Positions 16,718 through 19,213 of a stretch of DNA of 19,213 nucleotides are shown here, piece by piece. Every line of letters begins with the position of its first letter. Within the stretch, counting starts at the first letter, position 1. Below the pieces are notes generated by a model that was not told where the DNA came from, ran no database searches, and saw nothing but the letters and a program-made list of their open reading frames with translations. The stretch is from Chrysochromulina tobinii (lineage: Eukaryota > Haptophyta > Prymnesiales > Chrysochromulinaceae), in contig JWZX01001100.1 of assembly GCA_001275005.1 (NCBI GenBank), positions 1-19,213 of the forward strand. Reading direction: 5' to 3'. A program made the position numbers and the translations under genes.

Positions 16718-19213
16718 ATGCTTACAGACAAGGCCGACAGCGTCTCTCCGAGCGGCTCTCCGACAAAGATCGGTCCGCTCTTGTCCATTGCACCGCCGCC
16801 TGAGAAACCGGTAGTCACCAGGCACGCCGCCGTGCAACCGCCTCCAAACGACCTCTTCGTGCATGCCAAGAAGGGCGACGCAGTTGCTTTGGAAGCCTTG
16901 CTGCAAACGGAGGAGGGCAATGCTCTGGTCAATACTCAAAACTATGAGGGCAACACGCCCGTGCTCATCGCCGCGCATTGGGGCCACGTTGCCTGCGTGA
17001 GGCATCTCGTCGCCGCCGGGGCGAGCTTGTCGATCTTCAACAAGATGGGCAGCACGCCGCTGCTGGTGGCGGCGTACAATGGGCACGCGGAGTGCGTGGC
17101 CGCGATACTTGAGGGTGGCGCAGCGGTGGACTCGGCCGACCGGCACAAGCGCACCCCGTTGCACGCTGCGTGCCACAAGGGGCGATTCGAAGTGGCGCGC
17201 TTGCTCCTCGACGGGGGCGCCGACGCGACCAGGGGGGACGCGGGCGGCTCGCTGGCGCTGCACGCTGCGGCGCACCAGGGGCACACGGAAACCGTTGAGC
17301 TCCTCGTGGACCGTGGCGCACCCCTCGACTTATACGACGGCAAGGGGTCACCCGCGCTGCTCACTGCATGCCTTGCTCGCCGCTCTGGTTGTGTTGCGGC
17401 CCTCCTCAGCCGCATCGACTTTTCGAATGAGGCGTCGTGGCGGCCAGCGCACGTCTGGGCGGTGCATCCGGGCCATGGCGACGCGGGCCACATTGAGTGC
17501 GCCACCATGGTGATGGCGGCGGTGGAAAAAGCGCAGGCGCAACCGAGAGAGGCACCTGCACCCGAGGCGGCGCCTGAGGCGGTATCGGGCGATGCGGCAG
17601 CGGCCGAGGCAGCTGCGGCCGAGGCAGCCGCGGCGGACGCGGCGGACGCGGAGGCAGCTGCAGCCGAGGCGGCAGCGGCGGAGGCGGCTGCAGCTGAGAC
17701 GGAGCGCGAGCAGCGCATGGAATGGCAGCGCGCACAGGTGGAGCAGCTCGCACTGGAGGAGGCTGCGGCTTTGGCAGATGAGACGGCTGGTGCTGAGGCG
17801 GCTGCAGCTGAGGCGGCTGCGGCGGAGGCGGCGGCGGCGGCGGCCGAGGCTGCTGCAGTGGAGGCGGCGGCTGCGGAGGCGGCTGCGGCGGAGGCGGCGG
17901 CGGCCGAGGCTGCTGCGGCGGAGGCGGCGGCTGCGGAGGCGGCGGCGGCCGAGGATGCGGCGGCCGCTGCGGAGGCGTTGGCAGCCGAGGCGGCGGCGGC
18001 TAAGGTAGCTGCGTCCGAAGCGGCGACGGCAGAGGCTGGTTCAGCAGATCCGCTTACGGCGTCTCTTCGGAAACTCTGTGACGCTTCAGCTTCCGACATC
18101 TCAACCCTGTTCGCCGTTCAGGACGTCATCGGCGAGGGCCGCTTTTCGAAGGTCTATGCGGCCGAAAAGAACGGGCAGGTGTTCGCGCTCAAGGAGCTCG
18201 ACATGAGCTCGCTCGAGGAGGACGAAGATGCTCTCGAGATGCTCACAGCAGAGGTTCTTGCGCTGAGACGCGCCGGCCATGCGCCGCACATTGTTCGGCT
18301 GCACGATGTCATCGCTTCCTCCGACGCCATCTGGCTTGCCATGGAGCGCGTGCCCGGCTGTGAACTCTTTCATCTCGTAGAGCAGCGCGGCGCTCTCGAG
18401 AGCAGCTTCGTAAGCCACCTGATGCAGCAGCTGCTCACGGCGCTCACAACGCTCGCCGAGCTCGGCGTGGTGCATCGCGACGTGAAGCCCGAGAACATCA
18501 TGGTGAGCGAGGAGGAGACGGAGCGGCCGCACCTGACGCTCATCGACTTTGGGTACGCGGCGCTGCTGGGCGGTGGCGACGCGCCGACAGAGCTGACGGG
18601 CGTCGCCGGCTCGCCCGAGTATGCGGCGCCCGAGGTGCTCTCGTGGCTCGAGGCGGAGGCAGATGAGACGGGCGAGGTGGAGGGCGAGCCATACGACGCG
18701 GGCTGCGACGTATGGAGCGTGGGTGTGACGGCGCACGTTCTACTGTGCGCCTCGCTGCCCTTCGACGTGCCAGAGGAGTGTACCGAAGAGGCCCTCGTCG
18801 AAGCTGCGCGCAACATCGACCTTTCCTTCCCTCGACTGGAGAGCGAGGCAATGGTGCCAGCGCGCGAGTTTGTGCGCGCGTGCATGACGGTGGCGCGAAA
18901 GGAGCGCCCCTCGGCGCGTCACCTGCTCGAGCACCCGTGGTTTGGCAAGACCACAAACGAGGACGATGAGTCAACTGCTGCTGAGGCAGCGGCGGCTGAG
19001 AAGGCAGCGGAAGAGAGTGCGGCGACCGAGAAGGCGGCGGCGGAGGCGGCGGCGGCTGAGGCGGCGGCGGCGGAGGCGGCCGCTGCCGAGGCGGCCGCGG
19101 CTGAGGTGGCCGCGGCTGAAGCGGCGGCGGCTGAGGCGGCGGCAGCAGCGGCCGAAGCGGCAGCGGCTGAGGCGGCCGCTGCGGAGGCGGCGGCAGCAGA
19201 GGCGGCCGCTGCC
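16718..19213 (+). CDS. Ankyrin-repeat protein kinase with (EAAAA)n linkers, 3' end outside the window
   Basis: A single frame is open for 832 codons to the window edge. Residues 44-233 form about six ankyrin repeats (for example GNTPVLIAAHWGHVACVRHLVAAGA and RTPLHAACHKGRFEVARLLLDGGAD), a protein-binding module. Residues about 278-448 are an (EAAAA)n-type tract, broken by a charged segment, ETEREQRMEWQRAQVEQLALEE. A Ser/Thr kinase domain follows at about 466-742: glycine loop GEGRFSKV (from 472), ATP-anchoring Lys492 in FALK, HRDVKPEN with Asp588, DFGYA with Asp610, AAPE (636-639), CDVWSVGV and a final HPWF (739-742). All key catalytic residues are present, so it should be active; the motifs resemble the CAMK/CDPK group. 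A second (EAAAA)n tract begins near 752 and leaves the window. No EF-hand or transmembrane segment is seen. The ATG at 16718 is the only in-frame choice after a stop at 16526, but its context is weak (C at -3, C at +4), so a spliced upstream exon is possible. Confidence 0.9.
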   Translation, partial: MLTDKADSVSPSGSPTKIGPLLSIAPPPEKPVVTRHAAVQPPPNDLFVHAKKGDAVALEALLQTEEGNALVNTQNYEGNTPVLIAAHWGHVACVRHLVAAGASLSIFNKMGSTPLLVAAYNGHAECVAAILEGGAAVDSADRHKRTPLHAACHKGRFEVARLLLDGGADATRGDAGGSLALHAAAHQGHTETVELLVDRGAPLDLYDGKGSPALLTACLARRSGCVAALLSRIDFSNEASWRPAHVWAVHPGHGDAGHIECATMVMAAVEKAQAQPREAPAPEAAPEAVSGDAAAAEAAAAEAAAADAADAEAAAAEAAAAEAAAAETEREQRMEWQRAQVEQLALEEAAALADETAGAEAAAAEAAAAEAAAAAAEAAAVEAAAAEAAAAEAAAAEAAAAEAAAAEAAAAEDAAAAAEALAAEAAAAKVAASEAATAEAGSADPLTASLRKLCDASASDISTLFAVQDVIGEGRFSKVYAAEKNGQVFALKELDMSSLEEDEDALEMLTAEVLALRRAGHAPHIVRLHDVIASSDAIWLAMERVPGCELFHLVEQRGALESSFVSHLMQQLLTALTTLAELGVVHRDVKPENIMVSEEETERPHLTLIDFGYAALLGGGDAPTELTGVAGSPEYAAPEVLSWLEAEADETGEVEGEPYDAGCDVWSVGVTAHVLLCASLPFDVPEECTEEALVEAARNIDLSFPRLESEAMVPAREFVRACMTVARKERPSARHLLEHPWFGKTTNEDDESTAAEAAAAEKAAEESAATEKAAAEAAAAEAAAAEAAAAEAAAAEVAAAEAAAAEAAAAAAEAAAAEAAAAEAAAAEAAAA
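17588..18040 (+). repeat. 15-bp coding minisatellite, (EAAAA)n linker before the kinase domain
   Basis: The units are mostly GAG followed by four GCN codons, often GCGGCGGCGGCT. Two blocks (about 17588-17697 and 17785-18005) flank a non-repetitive charged segment. The reading frame is kept throughout. Peptides of this kind form long rigid alpha helices. Confidence 0.9.
18974..19213 (+). repeat. Second (EAAAA)n coding minisatellite after the kinase domain
   Basis: After TTNEDDEST the sequence returns to GAG + 4 GCN units, with some AEKAAEESAATEK variants at the start, and continues to the window edge. It closely resembles the first tract in both DNA and peptide. Confidence 0.9.

Noticed and set aside
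16942-18099. 385-residue minus-strand open frame rich in Ser and Ala
   Set aside because: It is the antisense of the ankyrin-kinase linker. GAG/GCN repeats read backwards give Ser/Ala codons with no stops. It has no domain, while the plus strand encodes ankyrin repeats and a complete kinase.

Overview
The window looks like nuclear DNA from a GC-rich, flagellated, single-celled eukaryote, most likely a microalga; a haptophyte or similar lineage is my best guess, from style rather than from a marker gene. The reasons are five eukaryote-type genes with no bacterial operon structure, long alanine-, glycine- and proline-rich tracts, a flagellar SHIPPO-type protein, a peroxisomal farnesylated peroxin, and a DGW-type secreted-protein tail of the kind common in algal genomes. 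The genes are nearly intron-free, and one 10.9 kb gene is open from start to stop.

Layout, left to right. (1) 3-101, +: the last 32 codons of a protein ending in a GDGWHGG...FTFNV tail. (2) 102-924: convergent spacer. (3) 925-11865, -: a giant USP-family deubiquitinase (3,646 aa, USP9X/USP24/USP34 type) with a ubiquitin-like domain, an intact Cys/His/Asn-Asp catalytic core and a pure CAG repeat encoding Gln21 near its C-terminus. (4) 11866-12213: short divergent promoter region. (5) 12214-14687, +: a protein with three FN3 domains, a proline-rich linker and SHIPPO/STPGR repeats, best read as two exons joined across an 86-bp GT-AG intron. (6) 14688-15503: convergent spacer rich in inverted repeats. 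(7) 15504-16460, -: PEX19, the peroxisomal membrane protein chaperone, with a C-terminal CaaX box. (8) 16461-16717: short divergent promoter region. (9) 16718 to the window end, +: an ankyrin-repeat protein kinase whose domains are separated and followed by (EAAAA)n tracts; it runs off the window.

The genes alternate strictly in strand (+ - + - +). Divergent spacers are short (348 and 257 bp). Convergent spacers are longer and of nearly equal size (823 and 816 bp), and they hold palindromes and stem-loops but no recognisable gene. The five genes have different jobs (secreted protein, ubiquitin removal, flagellum, peroxisome, signalling) and no common pathway is evident.

The most interesting signal is the 86-bp intron in the FN3/STPGR gene. 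It is bounded by a 22-bp direct repeat containing AGGT, and its interior is a 10-bp tandem repeat that carries branch-point-like CTAAT. That is the arrangement expected of an intron created by tandem duplication of coding sequence.
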